Shown: positions 23,575-35,904 of the stretch, piece after piece
Numbering within the stretch: the first letter of the stretch is position 1
Layout: each line of letters begins with the position of its first letter
NCBI RefSeq assembly: GCF_963678635.1
Contig: NC_087065.1
Coordinates: forward strand, 78,685,396-78,749,395
Direction of reading: 5' to 3'
Source: Symsagittifera roscoffensis
Lineage: Eukaryota > Xenacoelomorpha > Acoela > Convolutidae
DNA length: 64,000 nt
Made by a program: the position numbers and the translations under genes
The notes under the pieces: model-generated
The model's input: only the letters and a program-made list of their open reading frames with translations
What the model was told of the DNA's origin: nothing
Databases searched by the model: none

Positions 23575-24096
23575 TTCTACGACCATCTCAACGGAGATTA
23601 GAATTTTAGAAAAATTAAAACTGTGAGAAACATTTTGGTTGAAGACGTTTATTACACCATATTCTACGACCATCTCAACGGAGATTAGGAATTTAGAAAA
23701 ATTAAAACTGTGAGATTTCTTTTGGTTGAAGAAGTTTATTACACCATATTCTACGACCATCTCAACGGAGATTAGAATTTTAGAAAAATTAAAACTGTGA
23801 GAAACATTATGGTTGAAGACGTTTATTACACCATATTCTACGACCATCTCAACGGAGATTAGGAATTTAGAAAAATTAAAACTGTGAGATTTCTTTTGGT
23901 TGAAGAAGTTTATTACACCATATTCTACGACCATCTCAACGGAGATTAGAATTTTAGAAAAATTAAAACTGTGAGAAACATTATGGTTGAAGACGTTTAT
24001 TACACCATATTCTACGACCATCTCAACGGAGATTAGGAATTTAGAAAAATTAAAACTGTGAGATTTCTTTTGGTTGAAGAAGTTTATTACACCATA
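23575..24096 (+). repeat. 174-bp dimer repeated three times
   Basis: Two alternating monomer types form a dimer. Type A has GATTAGAATTTTAGAAAAATT, GAGAAACATT and GAAGACGTTTATT. Type B has GATTAGGAATTTAGAAAAATT and GAGATTTCTTTTGG. The type A landmark GATTAGAATTTT starts at 23,596, 23,770 and 23,944, exactly 174 bp apart. Copies 2 and 3 share CATTATGG where copy 1 has CATTTTGG, so they are the most recent pair. This is the shortest regular higher-order unit in the left half. Confidence 0.88.
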
Positions 24097-24879
24097 TTCT
24101 ACGACCATCTCACCAAGATTAGGAACTTAGGAATATTAAAAATCTGAGAATTATTTTGGTTGAAGAAGTTTATTACACCATATTCTACGACCATCTCAAC
24201 TGAGATTAGGAACTTAGGAAAAAAAAAAGTGAGAATTATTTTGGTTCAAGAAGTTTATTACACCATATTCTACGACCATCTCAACGCAGATAAGGAACTT
24301 AGGAAAATTAAAATTGTGAGAATTATTTTGGTTGAAGAAGTTTATTACACCATATTCTACGACCATCTCAACGGAGATTAGGAATTTAGGAAAATTAAAA
24401 CTGTGAGATTTATTTTGGTTGAAGAAGTTCATTACACCATATTCTACGACCATCTCAACGGAGATTAGAATTTTGGAAAAATTAAAACTGTGAGAAACAT
24501 TTTGGTTGAAGATGTTTATTACACCATATTCTACGACCATCTCAACGGAGATTAGGAATTTAGAAAAATTAAAACTGTGAGATTTCTTTTGGTTGAAGAC
24601 GTTTATTACACCATATTCTACGACCATCTCAACAAGATTAGGAACTTAGGAAAATTAAAAATTGTGAGAATTATTTTTGTTGAAGAATTTTATGACACCA
24701 TATTTTACGACCATCTCAAGGGAGTCTGCGAACTTAGGAAAATTTTAAATGTGAGAATTATTTTGGTTAAAGAAGTTTATTACACCATATTCTACGACCA
24801 TCTCAACGGAGATTAGAAACTTAGGAAAATTAAAACTGTGAGAATTATTTTGGTTGAAAAAGTTTATTACACCATATTC
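24097..24879 (+). repeat. Ordinary monomers with a second open plus-strand frame
   Basis: Includes a run of A (GGAAAAAAAAAAGTGAG) near 24,210-24,230, the GGTTCAAGAAG variant near 24,245, and a GGAGTCTGCG monomer at about 24,720 that opens the plus strand at 24,577-24,816. Otherwise standard monomers. No gene. Confidence 0.65.
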
Positions 24880-25580
24880 TACGACCATCTCAACGGAGAT
24901 TAGAATTTTAGAAAAATTAAAACTGTGAGAAACATTTTGGTTGAAGACGTTTATTACACCATATTCTACGACCATCTCAACGGAGATTAGGAATTTAGAA
25001 AAATTAAAACTGTGAGATTTCTTTTGGTTGAAGAAGTTTATTACACCATATTCTACGACCATCTCAACAAGATTAGGAACTTAGGAATATTAAAAATCTG
25101 AGAATTATTTTGGTTGAAGAAATTTATTACACCATATTCTACGACCATCTCAACTGAGATTAGGAACTTAGGAAAATAAAAAAGTGAGAATTATTTTGGT
25201 TCAAGAAGTTTATTACACCATATTCTACGACCATCTCAACGGAGATAAGGAACTTAGGAAAATTAAAAATGTGAGAATTATTTTGGTTGAAGAAGTTTAT
25301 TACACCATATTCTACGACCATCTTAACGGAGATTAGGAATTTAGGAAAATTAAAACTGTGAGATTTATTTTGGTTGAAGAAGTTCATTACACCATATTCT
25401 ACGACCATCTCAACAAGATTAGGAACTTGGGAAAATTAAAAGTCTGAGAAATATTTTAGTTGAAGAAGTTTATTACAGCATATTCTACGACCATCTCAAC
25501 TGAGATTAGGAACTGAGGAATATTAAAAATCTGAGAATTATTATGGTTGAAGAAGTTTATTACACCATATTCTACGACCA
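24880..25580 (+). repeat. 0.7-kb block, copy 1 of a 953-bp-offset duplication
   Basis: Matches 25,833-26,533 at a constant 953-bp offset (11 monomers minus 4). Shared markers: GAATATTAAAAATCTGAG, AAATAAAAAAGTGAG with GGTTCAAGAAG, GAGATAAGGAACTTAGG, CATCTTAACGGAG, AACTTGGGAAAATT, TTATTACAGCATATTC and ATTATTATGG. Such a combination is very unlikely to arise twice independently. Confidence 0.82.
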
Positions 25581-25832
25581 TCTCAACAAGATTAGGAACT
25601 TGGGAAAATTAAAAGTCTGAGAAATATTTTGGTTGAAGAAGTTTATTACAGCATATTCTACGACCATCTCAACTGAGATTAGGAACTGAGGAATTTTAAA
25701 AATCTGAGATTTATTTTGGTTGAAGAAGTTCATTACACCATATTCTACGACCATCTCAACGGAGATTAGAATTTTGGAAAAATTAAAACTGTGAGAAACA
25801 TTTTGGTTGAAGATGTTTATTACACCATATTC

Positions 25833-26533
25833 TACGACCATCTCAACGGAGATTAGAATTTTAGAAAAATTAAAACTGTGGGAAACATTTTGGTTGAAGA
25901 CGTTTATTACACCATATTCTACGACCGTCTCAACGGAGATTAGGAATTTAGAAAAATTAAAACTGTGAGATTTCTTTTGGTTGAAGAAGTTTATTACACC
26001 ATAATCTACGACCATCTCAACAAGATTAGGAACTTAGGAATATTAAAAATCTGAGAATTATTTTGGTTGAAGAAGTTTATTACACCATATTCTACGACCA
26101 TCTCAACTGAGATTAGGAACTTAGGAAAATAAAAAAGTGAGAATTATTTTGGTTCAAGAAGTTTATTACACCATATTCTACGACCATCTCAACGGAGATA
26201 AGGAACTTAGGAAAATTAAAAATGTGAGAATTATTTTGGTTGAAGAAGTTTATTACACCATATTCTACGACCATCTTAACGGAGATTAGGAATTTAGGAA
26301 AATTAAAACTGTGAGATTTATTTTGGTTGAAGAAGTTCATTACACCATATTCTACGACCATCTCAACAAGATTAGGAACTTGGGAAAATTAAAAGTCTGA
26401 GAAATATTTTGGTTGAAGAAGTTTATTACAGCATATTCTACGACCATCTCAACTGAGATTAGGAACTGAAGAATATTAAAAATCTGAGAATTATTATGGT
26501 TGAAGAAGTTTATTACACCATATTCTACGACCA
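25833..26533 (+). repeat. 0.7-kb block, copy 2 of the 953-bp-offset duplication
   Basis: Second copy of 24,880-25,580, in the same order. Small differences are present (CGACCGTCTC here versus CGACCATCTC; GAACTGAAGAATATT versus GAACTGAGGAATATT). Between the copies (25,581-25,832) an AACTTGGG / ACAGCATATTC pair is repeated again at a 174-bp step. Confidence 0.82.
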
Positions 26534-28099
26534 TCTCAACTGAGATTAGGAACTTAGGAAAATAAAAATGTGAGAAGTATTTTGGTTGAAGAAGTTTATT
26601 ACACCATATTCTACGACCATCTCAACGGAGATAAGGAACTTAGAAAAATTAAAATTGTGAGAATTATTTTGGTTGAAGAAGTTAATTACACCATATTCTA
26701 CGACCATCTCAACGGAGATTAGGAATTTAGGAAAAAAAATAAAACTGAGATTTATTTTGGTTGAAGAAGTTCATTACACCATATTCTACGACCATCTCAA
26801 CAAAATTAGGAACTTAGGAAAATTAAATATGTGAGATTTATTTTGGTTGAAGAAGTTCATTAAACCATATTCTACGACAATTTCAACGGAGATTAGGAAC
26901 TTAGGAAAATTAAAACTGTGAGAATTATTTTGGTTGAAGAAGTGTATTACACCATATACTACGACCATCTCAACGGAGATTAGGAACTTAGGAAAATTAA
27001 AACTGTGAGAATTATTTTGGTTGAAGAAGTGTATTACACCATATTCTACGACCATCTCAACGGAGATTAGGAATTTAGGAAAAAAAATAAAACTGTGAGA
27101 TTTATTTTGGTTGAAGAAGTTCATTACACCATATTCTACGACCATCTCAACAAGATTAGGAACTTAGGAAAATTAAATATGTGAGATTTATTTTGGTTGA
27201 AGAAGTTCATTTAACCATATTCTACGACAATTTCAACGGAGATTAGGAACTTAGGAAAATTAAAACTGTGAGAATTATTTTGGTTGAAGAAGTGTATTAC
27301 ACCATATACTACGACCATCTCAACGGAGATTAGGAACTTAGGAAAATTAAAACTGTGAGAATTATTTTGGTTGAAGAAGTGTATTACACCATATTCTACG
27401 ACCATCTCAACGGAGATTAGGAACTTAGCAAAACTAAAACTGTGAGAATTATTTTGGTTGAAGAAGTGTATTACACCATCTTCTACGACCATCTCAACTG
27501 AGACTAGGAACTTAGGAAAATTAAAACTGTGAGATTTATTTTGGTTGAAAAAGTTCATTAAACTATATGCTACGACAATTTAAACGGAGATTAGGAACTT
27601 CGGAAAATTAAAACTGTGAGAATTATTTTGGTTGAAGAGGTTCATTACACCATATTCTAAGACCATCTCAACTGAGATTAGGAACTTAGGAAAATTAAGT
27701 ATGTGAGATTTATTTTGGTTGAAGAAGTTCATTAAACCATATTCTACGACAATTTCAACGGAGATTAGGAACTTAGGAAAATTAAAACTGTGAGAATTAT
27801 TTTGGTTGAAGAAGTGTATTACACCATATACTACGACCATCTCAACGGAGATTAGGAACTTAGGAAAATTAAAACTGTGAGAATTATTTTGGTTGAAGAA
27901 GTGTATTACACCATATTCTACGACCATCTCAACGGAGATTAGGAACTTAGCAAAACAAAAACTGTGAAAATTGTTTTGGTTGAAGAAGTTTATTACACCA
28001 TCTTCTACGACCATCTCAACTGAGACGAGGAATTTAGGAAAATTAAAACTGTGAGTTTTGTTTTGGTTGAAGAAGTTCATTAAACTAAATGCTACGACA
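26534..28099 (+). repeat. Monomer domain with A-tract-expanded copies
   Basis: Contains monomers in which the AAAATT element has become a pure A run followed by TAAAAC (GGAAAAAAAATAAAACTG near 26,725 and 27,078). The latter is 3 bp longer than normal and so keeps the 29-codon frame with one extra codon. Blocks marked by AAATATGTGAG, GTGTATTACACCATATACT and TTAGCAAAAC recur at 26,820-27,480 and 27,680-28,020. No gene. Confidence 0.7.
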
Positions 28100-30703
28100 A
28101 TTTAAACGGAGATTAGGAACTTAGGAAAATTAAAACTGTGAGAATTATTTTGGTTGAAGAGGTTTATTACACCATATTCTACGACCATCTCAACGGAGAT
28201 TGGGAACTTAGGAAAATTATAACTGTGAGAATTATTTTGGTTGAAGAAGTTTATTACACCATATTCTACGACCATCTCAACGGAGATTAGGAATTTAGAA
28301 AAATTAAAACTGTGAGATTTCTTTTGGTTGAAGAAGTTTATTACACCATAATCTAGGACCATCTCAACAAAATTAGGAACTTAGAAAAATTAAAAATCTG
28401 AGAATTATTTTGGTTGAAGAAGTTTATTACACCATATTCTACGACCATCTCAACTGAGATTAGGAACTTAGGAAAATAAAAATGTGAGAATTATTTTGGT
28501 TGAAGAAGTTTATTACACCATATTCTACGACCATCTCAACGGAGATTAGGAACTTAGGAAAATAAAAACTGTGAGAATTATTTTGGTTGAAGAAGTTTAT
28601 TACACCATATTCTACGACCATCTCAACGGAGATTAGAAATTTAGGAAAATTAAAACTGTGAGAATTATTTTGGTTGAAGAAGTTCATTACACCATATTCT
28701 ACGACCATCTCAACAAGATTAGGAACTGAGGAAAATTAAAAATGTGAGAATTATTTTGGTTGAAGAAGTTTATTACACCATATTCTACGACCATCTCAAC
28801 GGAGATTAGGAACTTTAGGAAAATTAAAACTGTGAGAATTATTTTAGTTGAAGAAGTGTATACACCATATTCTACGACCATCTCAACGGAGATTAGGAAC
28901 CTAGCAAAACTAAAACTGTGAGAATTGTTTTAGTTGAAGAAGTTTATTACACCATCTTCTACGACCATCTCAACTGAGACTAGGAACTTAGGAAAATTAA
29001 AACTGTGAGATTTATTTTGGTTGAAGAAGTTCATTAAACTATATGCTACGACAATTTAAACGGAGATTAGGAACTTAGGAAAATTAAAACTGTGAAAATT
29101 ATTTAGGTTTAAGAGGTTTATTACACCATATTCTACGACCATCTCAACGGAGATTGGGAACTTAGGAAAATAAAAACTGTGAGAATTATTTTGGTTGAAG
29201 AAGTTTATTACACCATATTCTACGACCATCTCAACGGAGATTAGAAATTTAGGAAAATTAAAACTGTGAGAATTATTTTGGTTGAAGAAGTTCATTACAC
29301 CATATTCTACGACCATCTCAACAAGATTAGGAACTGAGGAAAATTAAAAATGTGAGAATTATTTTGGTTGAAGAAGTTTATTACACCATATTCTACGACC
29401 ATCTCAACGGAGATTAGGAACTTTAGGAAAATTAAAACTGTGAGAATTATTTTAGTTGAAGAAGTGTATACACCATATTCTACGACCATCTCAACGGAGA
29501 TTAGGAACCTAGCAAAACTAAAACTGTGAGAATTGTTTTAGTTGAAGAAGTTTATTACACCATCTTCTTCGACCATCTCAACTGAGACTAGGAACTTAGG
29601 AAAATTAAAACTGTGAGATTTATTTTGGTTGAAGAAGTTCATTAAACTATATGCTACGACAATTTAAACGGAGATTAGGAACTTAGGAAAATTAAAACTG
29701 TGAAAATTATTTAGGTTGAAGAAGTTTATTACACCATAATCTAGGACCATCTCAACAAAATTAGGAACTTAGAAAAATTAAAAATCTGAGAATTATTTTG
29801 GTTGAAGAAGTTTATTACACCATATTCTACGACCATCTCAACTGAGATTAGGAACTTAGGAAAATAAAAATGTGAGAATTATTTTGGTTGAAGAAGTTTA
29901 TTACACCATATTCTACGACCATCTCAACGGAGATTAGGAACTTAGGAAAATAAAAACTGTGAGAATTATTTTGGTTGAAGAAGTTTATTACACCATATTC
30001 TACGACCATCTCAACTGAGATTAGGAACTGAGGAAAATTAAAAATGTGAGAATTATTTTGGTTGAAGAAGTTTATTACACCATATTCTACGACCATCTCA
30101 ACGGAGATTAGGAACTTTAGGAAAATTAAAACTGTGAGAATTATTTTAGTTGAAGAAGTGTATACACCATATTCTACGACCATCTCAACGGAGATTAGGA
30201 ACCTAGCAAAACTAAAACTGTGAGAATTGTTTTAGTTGAAGAAGTTTATTACACCATCTTCTACGACCATCTCAACTGAGACTAGGAACTTAGGAAAATT
30301 AAAACTGTGAGATTTATTTTGGTTGAAGAAGTTCATTAAACTATATGCTACGACAATTTAAACGGAGATTAGGAACTTAGGAAAATTAAAACTGTGAAAA
30401 TTATTTAGGTTGAAGAGGTTTATTACACCATATTCTACGACCATCTCAACGGAGATTGGGAACTTAGGAAAATTATAACTGTGAGAATTATTTTGGTTGA
30501 AGAAGTTTATTACACCATATTCTACGACCATCTCAACGGAGATTAGGAATTTAGAAAAATTAAAACTGTGAGATTTCTTTTGGTTGAAGAAGTTTATTAC
30601 ACCATATTCTACGACCATCTCAACTGAGATTAGGAACTTAGGAAAATAAAAATGTGAGAAGTATTTTGGTTGAAGAAGTTTATTACACCATATTCTACGA
30701 CCA
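28100..30703 (+). repeat. 7- and 8-mer higher-order repeats (offsets 608 and 694 bp)
   Basis: The 1-bp-longer variant GGAACTTTAGGAAAATT, always followed by TTAGTTGAAGAAGTGTATAC (which lacks two bases relative to GTGTATTACACC), lies at 28,810, 29,418 and 30,112. The offsets are 608 and 694 bp (7 monomers minus 1, 8 minus 2). Each is followed by GAACCTAGCAAAACT and then TATATGCTACGACAATTTAA. The TTTAAACGG variant puts a stop into the minus-strand frame. Confidence 0.75.
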
Positions 30704-31405
30704 TCTCAACGGAGATAAGGAACTTAGAAAAATTAAAATTGTGAGAATTATTTTGGTTGAAGAAGTTAATTACACCATATTCTACGACCATCTCAACGGA
30801 GATTAGGAATTTAGGGAAAAAAATAAAACTGTGAGATTTATTTTGGTTGAAGAAGTTCATTACACCATATTCTACGACAATTTCAACGGAGATTAGGAAC
30901 TTAGGAAAATTAAAACTGTGAGAATTATTTTGGTTGAAGAAGTTCAGTAAACCATATTCTACGACAATTTCAACGGAGATTAGGAACTTAGGAAAATTAA
31001 AACTGTGAGAATTATTTTGGTTGAAGAAGTGTATTACACCATATACTACGACCATCTCAACGGAGATAAGGAACTTAGAAAAATTAAAATTGTGAGAATT
31101 ATTTTGGTTGAAGAAGTTAATTACACCATATTCTACGACCATCTCAACGGAGATTAGGAATTTAGGGAAAAAAATAAAACTGTGAGATTTATTTTGGTTG
31201 AAGAAGTTCATTACACCATATTCTACGACAATTTCAACGGAGATTAGGAACTTAGGAAAATTAAAACTGTGAGAATTATTTTGGTTGAAGAAGTTCAGTA
31301 AACCATATTCTACGACAATTTCAACGGAGATTAGGAACTTAGGAAAATTAAAACTGTGAGAATTATTTTGGTTGAAGAAGTGTATTACACCATATACTAC
31401 GACCA
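30704..31405 (+). repeat. 351-bp higher-order repeat (4-mer plus 3 bp), two tandem copies
   Basis: Copies at about 30,704-31,054 and 31,055-31,405. Landmarks at a 351-bp offset: GAGATAAGGAACTTAGAAAA, TTTAGGGAAAAAAATAAAAC (30,810 and 31,161), AGTTCAGTAAACC (30,941 and 31,292) and GTGTATTACACCATATACT (31,027 and 31,378). The three bases beyond 4 x 87 come from the expanded A-tract. No difference between the copies was seen by eye, so the duplication looks recent. Confidence 0.85.
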
Positions 31406-32059
31406 TCTCAACGGAGATTAGGAACTTAGGAAAATTAAAACTGTGAGAATTATTTTGGTTGAAGAAGTGTATTACACCATATTCTACGACCATCTCAACG
31501 GAGATTAGGAACTTAGCAAAACTAAAACTGTGAGAATTGTTTTGGTTGAAGAAGTTTATTACACCATCTTCTACGACCATCTCAACTGAGACTAGGAACT
31601 TAGGAAAATTAAAACTGTGAGATTTATTTTGGTTGAAGAAGTTCATTAAACTATATGCTACGACAATTTAAACGGAGATTAGGAACTTAGGAAAATTAAA
31701 ACTGTGAGAATTATTTTGGTTGAAGAGGTTCATTACACCATATTCTAAGACCATCTCAACTGAGATTAGGAACTTAGGAAAATTAAATATGTGAGAATTA
31801 TTTTGGTTGAAGAAGTTCATTAAACCATATTCTACGACAATTTCAACGGAGATTAGGAACTTAGGAAAATTAAAACTGTGAGAATTATTTTGGTTGAAGA
31901 AGTGTATTACACCATCTTCTACGACCATCTCAACTGAGACTAGGAACTTAGGAAAATTAAAACTGTGAGATTTTTTGGTTGAAAAAGTTCATTAAACTAT
32001 ATGCTACGACAATTTAAACGGAGATTAGGAACTTCGGAAAATTAAAACTGTGAGAATTA
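31406..32059 (+). repeat. Monomers linking the 351-bp pair to the 1,390-bp-offset blocks
   Basis: Standard monomers with the AAATATGTGAG, TATTCTAAGACC and TATATGCTACGACAATTTAA variants. One copy near 31,970 has GTGAGATTTTTTGG, losing two bases. No gene or insert. Confidence 0.65.
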
Positions 32060-33060
32060 TTTTGGTTGAAGAAGTTCATTACACCATATTCTAAGACCAT
32101 CTCAACTGAGATTAGGAACTTAGGAAAATTAAATATGTGAGAATTATTTTGGTTGAAGAAGTTCATTAAACCATATTCTACGACAATTTCAACGGAGATT
32201 AGGAACTTAGGAAAAATAAAACTGTGAGAATTATTTTGGTTGAAGAAGTGTATTACACCATATACTACGACCATCTCAACGGAGATTAGGAACTTAGGAA
32301 AATTAAAACTGTGAGAATTATTTTGGTTGAAGAAGTGTATTACACCATACTCTACGACCATCTCAACGGAGATTAGGAACTTAGCAAAACAAAAACTGGG
32401 AAAATTGTTTTGGTTGAAGAAGTTTATTACACCATCTTCTACGACCATCTCAACTGAGACGAGGAACTTAGGAAAATTAAAACTGTGAGATTTATTTTGG
32501 TTGAAGAAGTTCATTAAACTAAATGCTACGACAATTTAAACGGAGATTAGGAACTTAGGAAAATTAAAACTGTGAGAATTATTTTGGTTGAAGAGGTTTA
32601 TTACACCATATTCTACGACCATCTCAACGGAGATTGGGAACTTAGAAAAATTATAACTGTGAGAATTATTTTGGTTGAAGAAGTTTATTACACCATATTC
32701 TACGACCATCTCAACGGAGATTAGGAATTTAGAAAAATTAAAACTGTGAGATTTCTCTTGGTTGAAGAAGTTTATTACACCATAATCTAGGACCATCTCA
32801 ACAAAATTAGGAACTTAGGAAAATTAAAAATCTGAGAATTATTTTGGTTGAAGAAGTTTATTACACCATATTCTACGACCATCTCAACTGAGATTAGGAA
32901 CTTAGGAAAATAAAAATGTGAGAATTATTTTGGTTGAAGAAGTTTATTACACCATATTCTACGACCATCTCAACGGAGATTAAGAACTTAGGAAAATTAA
33001 AACTGTGAGAATTATTTTGGTTGAAGTAGTTTATTACACCATATTCTACGACCATCTCAA
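32060..33060 (+). repeat. 1-kb block, copy 1 of a 1,390-bp-offset duplication
   Basis: Matches about 33,450-34,450 at an offset of 1,390 bp (16 monomers minus 2). Shared markers are TATTCTAAGACC, AAATATGTGAG, TTAGCAAAACAAAAACTG, GAGACGAGGAA, TAAATGCTACGACAATTTAA and the CCATAATCTAGGACC monomer. GAGACGAGGAA is a rare variant limited to this neighbourhood. Confidence 0.75.
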
Positions 33061-33449
33061 CGGAGATTAGGAACTTAGCAAAACAAAAACTGTGAAAATT
33101 GTTTTGGTTGAAGAAGTTTATTACACCATCTTCTACGACCATCTCAACTGAGACGAGGAACTTAGGAAAATTAAAACTGTGAGATTTATTTTGGTTGAAG
33201 AAGTTCATTAAACTAAATGCTACGACAATTTAAACGGAGATTAGGAACTTAGGAAAATTAAAACTGTGAGAATTATTTTGGCTGAAGAAGTGTATTACAC
33301 CATATACTACGACCATCTCAACGGAGATTAGGAACTTAGGAAAATTAAAGCTGTGAGAATTATTTTGGTTGAACAAGTGTATTACACCATATTCTACGAC
33401 CATCTCAACGGAGATTAGGAACTTAGCAAAACAAAAACTGTGAAAATTG

Positions 33450-34450
33450 TTTTGGTTGAAGAGGTTCATTACACCATATTCTAAGACCATCTCAACTGAG
33501 ATTAGGAACTTAGGAAAATTAAATATGTGAGAATTATTTTGGTTGAAGAAGTTCATTAAACCATATTCTACGACAATTTCAACGGAGATTAGGAACTAAG
33601 GAAAATTAAAACTGTGAGAATTATTTTGGTTGAAGAAGTGTATTACACCATATACTACGACCATCTCAACGGAGATTAGGAACTTAGGAAAATTAAAACT
33701 GTGAGAATTATTTTGGTTGAAGAAGTGTATTACACCATATTCTACGACCATCTCAACGGAGATTAGGAACTTAGCAAAACAAAAACTGTGAAAATTGTTT
33801 TGGTTGAAGAAGTTTATTACACCATCTTCTACGACCATCTCAACTGAGACGAGGAACTTAGGAAAATTAAAACTGTGAGATTTATTTTGGTTGAAGAAGT
33901 TCATTAAACTAAATGCTACGACAATTTAAACGGAGATTAGGAACTTAGGAAAATTAAAACTGTGAGAATTATTTTGGTTGAAGAGGTTTATTACACCATA
34001 TTCTACGACCATCTCAACGGAGATTGGGAACTTAGGAAAATTATAACTGTGAGAATTATTTTGGTTGAAGATGTTTATTACACCATATTCTACGACCATC
34101 TCAACGGAGATTAGGAATTTAGAAAAATTAAAACTGTGAGATTTCTTTTGGTTGAAGAAGTTTATTACACCATAATCTAGGACCATCTCAACAAAATTAG
34201 GAACTTAGGAAAATTAAAAATCTGAGAATTATTTTGGTTGAAGAAGTTTATTACACCATATTCTACGACCATCTCAACTGAGATTAGGAACTTAGGAAAA
34301 TAAAAATGTGAGAATTATTTTGGTTGAAGAAGTTTATTACACCATATTCTACGACCATCTCAACGGAGATTAGGAACTTAGGAAAATTAAAACTGTGAGA
34401 ATTATTTTGGTTGAAGAAGTTTATTACACCATATTCTACGACCATCTCAA
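33450..34450 (+). repeat. 1-kb block, copy 2 of the 1,390-bp-offset duplication
   Basis: Second copy of 32,060-33,060 with the same monomer order. The 33,061-33,449 spacer repeats parts of the same block (TTAGCAAAACAAAAACTG and GAGACGAGGAA again), so three partial copies are interleaved here. Confidence 0.75.
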
Positions 34451-35904
34451 CGGAGATTAGGAATTTAGGAAAATTAAAACTGTGAGAATTATTTTGGTTG
34501 AAGAAGTTCATTACACCATATTCTACGACCATCTCAACAAGATTAGGAACTTAGGAAAATTAAAAGTCTGAGAAATATTTTGGTTGAAGAAGTTTATTAC
34601 ACCATATTCTACGACCATCTCAACTGAGATTAGGAACTGAGGAAAATTAAAAATGTGAGAATTATTTTGGTTGAAGAAAATTATTACACCATATTCTACG
34701 ACCATCTCAACGGAGATTAGGAACTTTAGGAAAATTAAAACTGTGAGAATTATTTTAGTTGAAGAAGTGTATACACCATATTCTACGACCATCTCAACGG
34801 AGATTAGGAACCTAGCAAAACTAAAACTGTGAGAATTGTTTTAGTTGAAGAAGTTTATTACACCATCTTCTACGACCATCTCAACTGGGACTAGGAACTT
34901 AGGAAAATTAAAACTGTGAGATTTATTTTGGTTGAAGAAGTTCATTAAACTATATGCTACGACAATTTAAACGGAGATTAGGAACTTAGGAAAATTAAAA
35001 CTGTGAAAATTATTTAGGTTGGAGAGGTTTATTACACCATATTCTACGACCATCTCAACGGAGATTGGGAACTTAGGAAAATTATAACTGTGAGATTTCT
35101 TTTGGTTGAAGAAGTTTATTACACCATATTCTAGGACCATCTCAACAAAATTAGGAACTTAGGAAAATTAAAAATCTGAGAATTATTTTGGTTGGAGAAG
35201 TTTATTACACCATATTCTACGACCATCTCAACTGAGATTAGGAACTTAGGAAAATAAAAATGTGAGAATTATTTTGGTTGAAGAAGTTTATTACACCATA
35301 TTCTACGACCATCTCAACAAGATTAGGAACTTAGGAAAATTAAAAGTCTGAGAATTATTTTGGTTGAAGAAGTTTATTACACCATATTCTACGACCATCT
35401 CAACTGAGATTAGGAACTTAGGAAAATAAAAATGTGAGAATTATTTTGGTTGAAGAAGTTTATTACACCATATTCTACGACCATCTCAACTGGGATTAGG
35501 AACTTAGGAAAATAAAAATGTGAGAATTATTTTGGTTGAAGAAGTTTATTAGACCATATTCTACGACCATCTCAACTGAGATTAGGAATTTAGAAAAATT
35601 AAAACTGTGAGATTTCTTTTGGTTGAAGAAGTTTATTACACCATATTCTAGGACCATCTCAACAAAATTAGGAACTTAGGAAAATTAAAAATCTGAGAAT
35701 TATTTTGGTTGGAGAAGTTTATTACACCATATTCTACGACCATCTCAACTGAGATTAGGAACTTAGGAAAATAAAAATGTGAGAATTATTTTGGTTGAAG
35801 AAGTTCATTAAACTATACGCTACGACAGTTTGAACGGAGATTAGGAACTTAGGAAAATTAAAACTGTGAGAATTATTTAGGTTGAAGAGGTTTATTACAC
35901 CATA
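34451..35904 (+). repeat. Ordinary monomers rich in 86-bp forms
   Basis: Many copies carry GGAAAATAAAAATGTGAG (1 bp short) or CAACAAAATTAGG with CTAGGACC, so minus-strand frames are very short. Variants GGTTGGAGAAG and AACTGGGATTAGG appear. A GAACTTTAGG / GTGTATAC pair recurs near 34,730 and 35,930. No gene. Confidence 0.65.

Noticed and set aside
24240-24260. RNA polymerase III B-box-like motif in the GGTTCAAGAAG variant
   Set aside because: It resembles GWTCRANNC but lacks the final C, has no convincing A box upstream and no tRNA fold. It occurs as a point variant of GGTTGAAGAAG.
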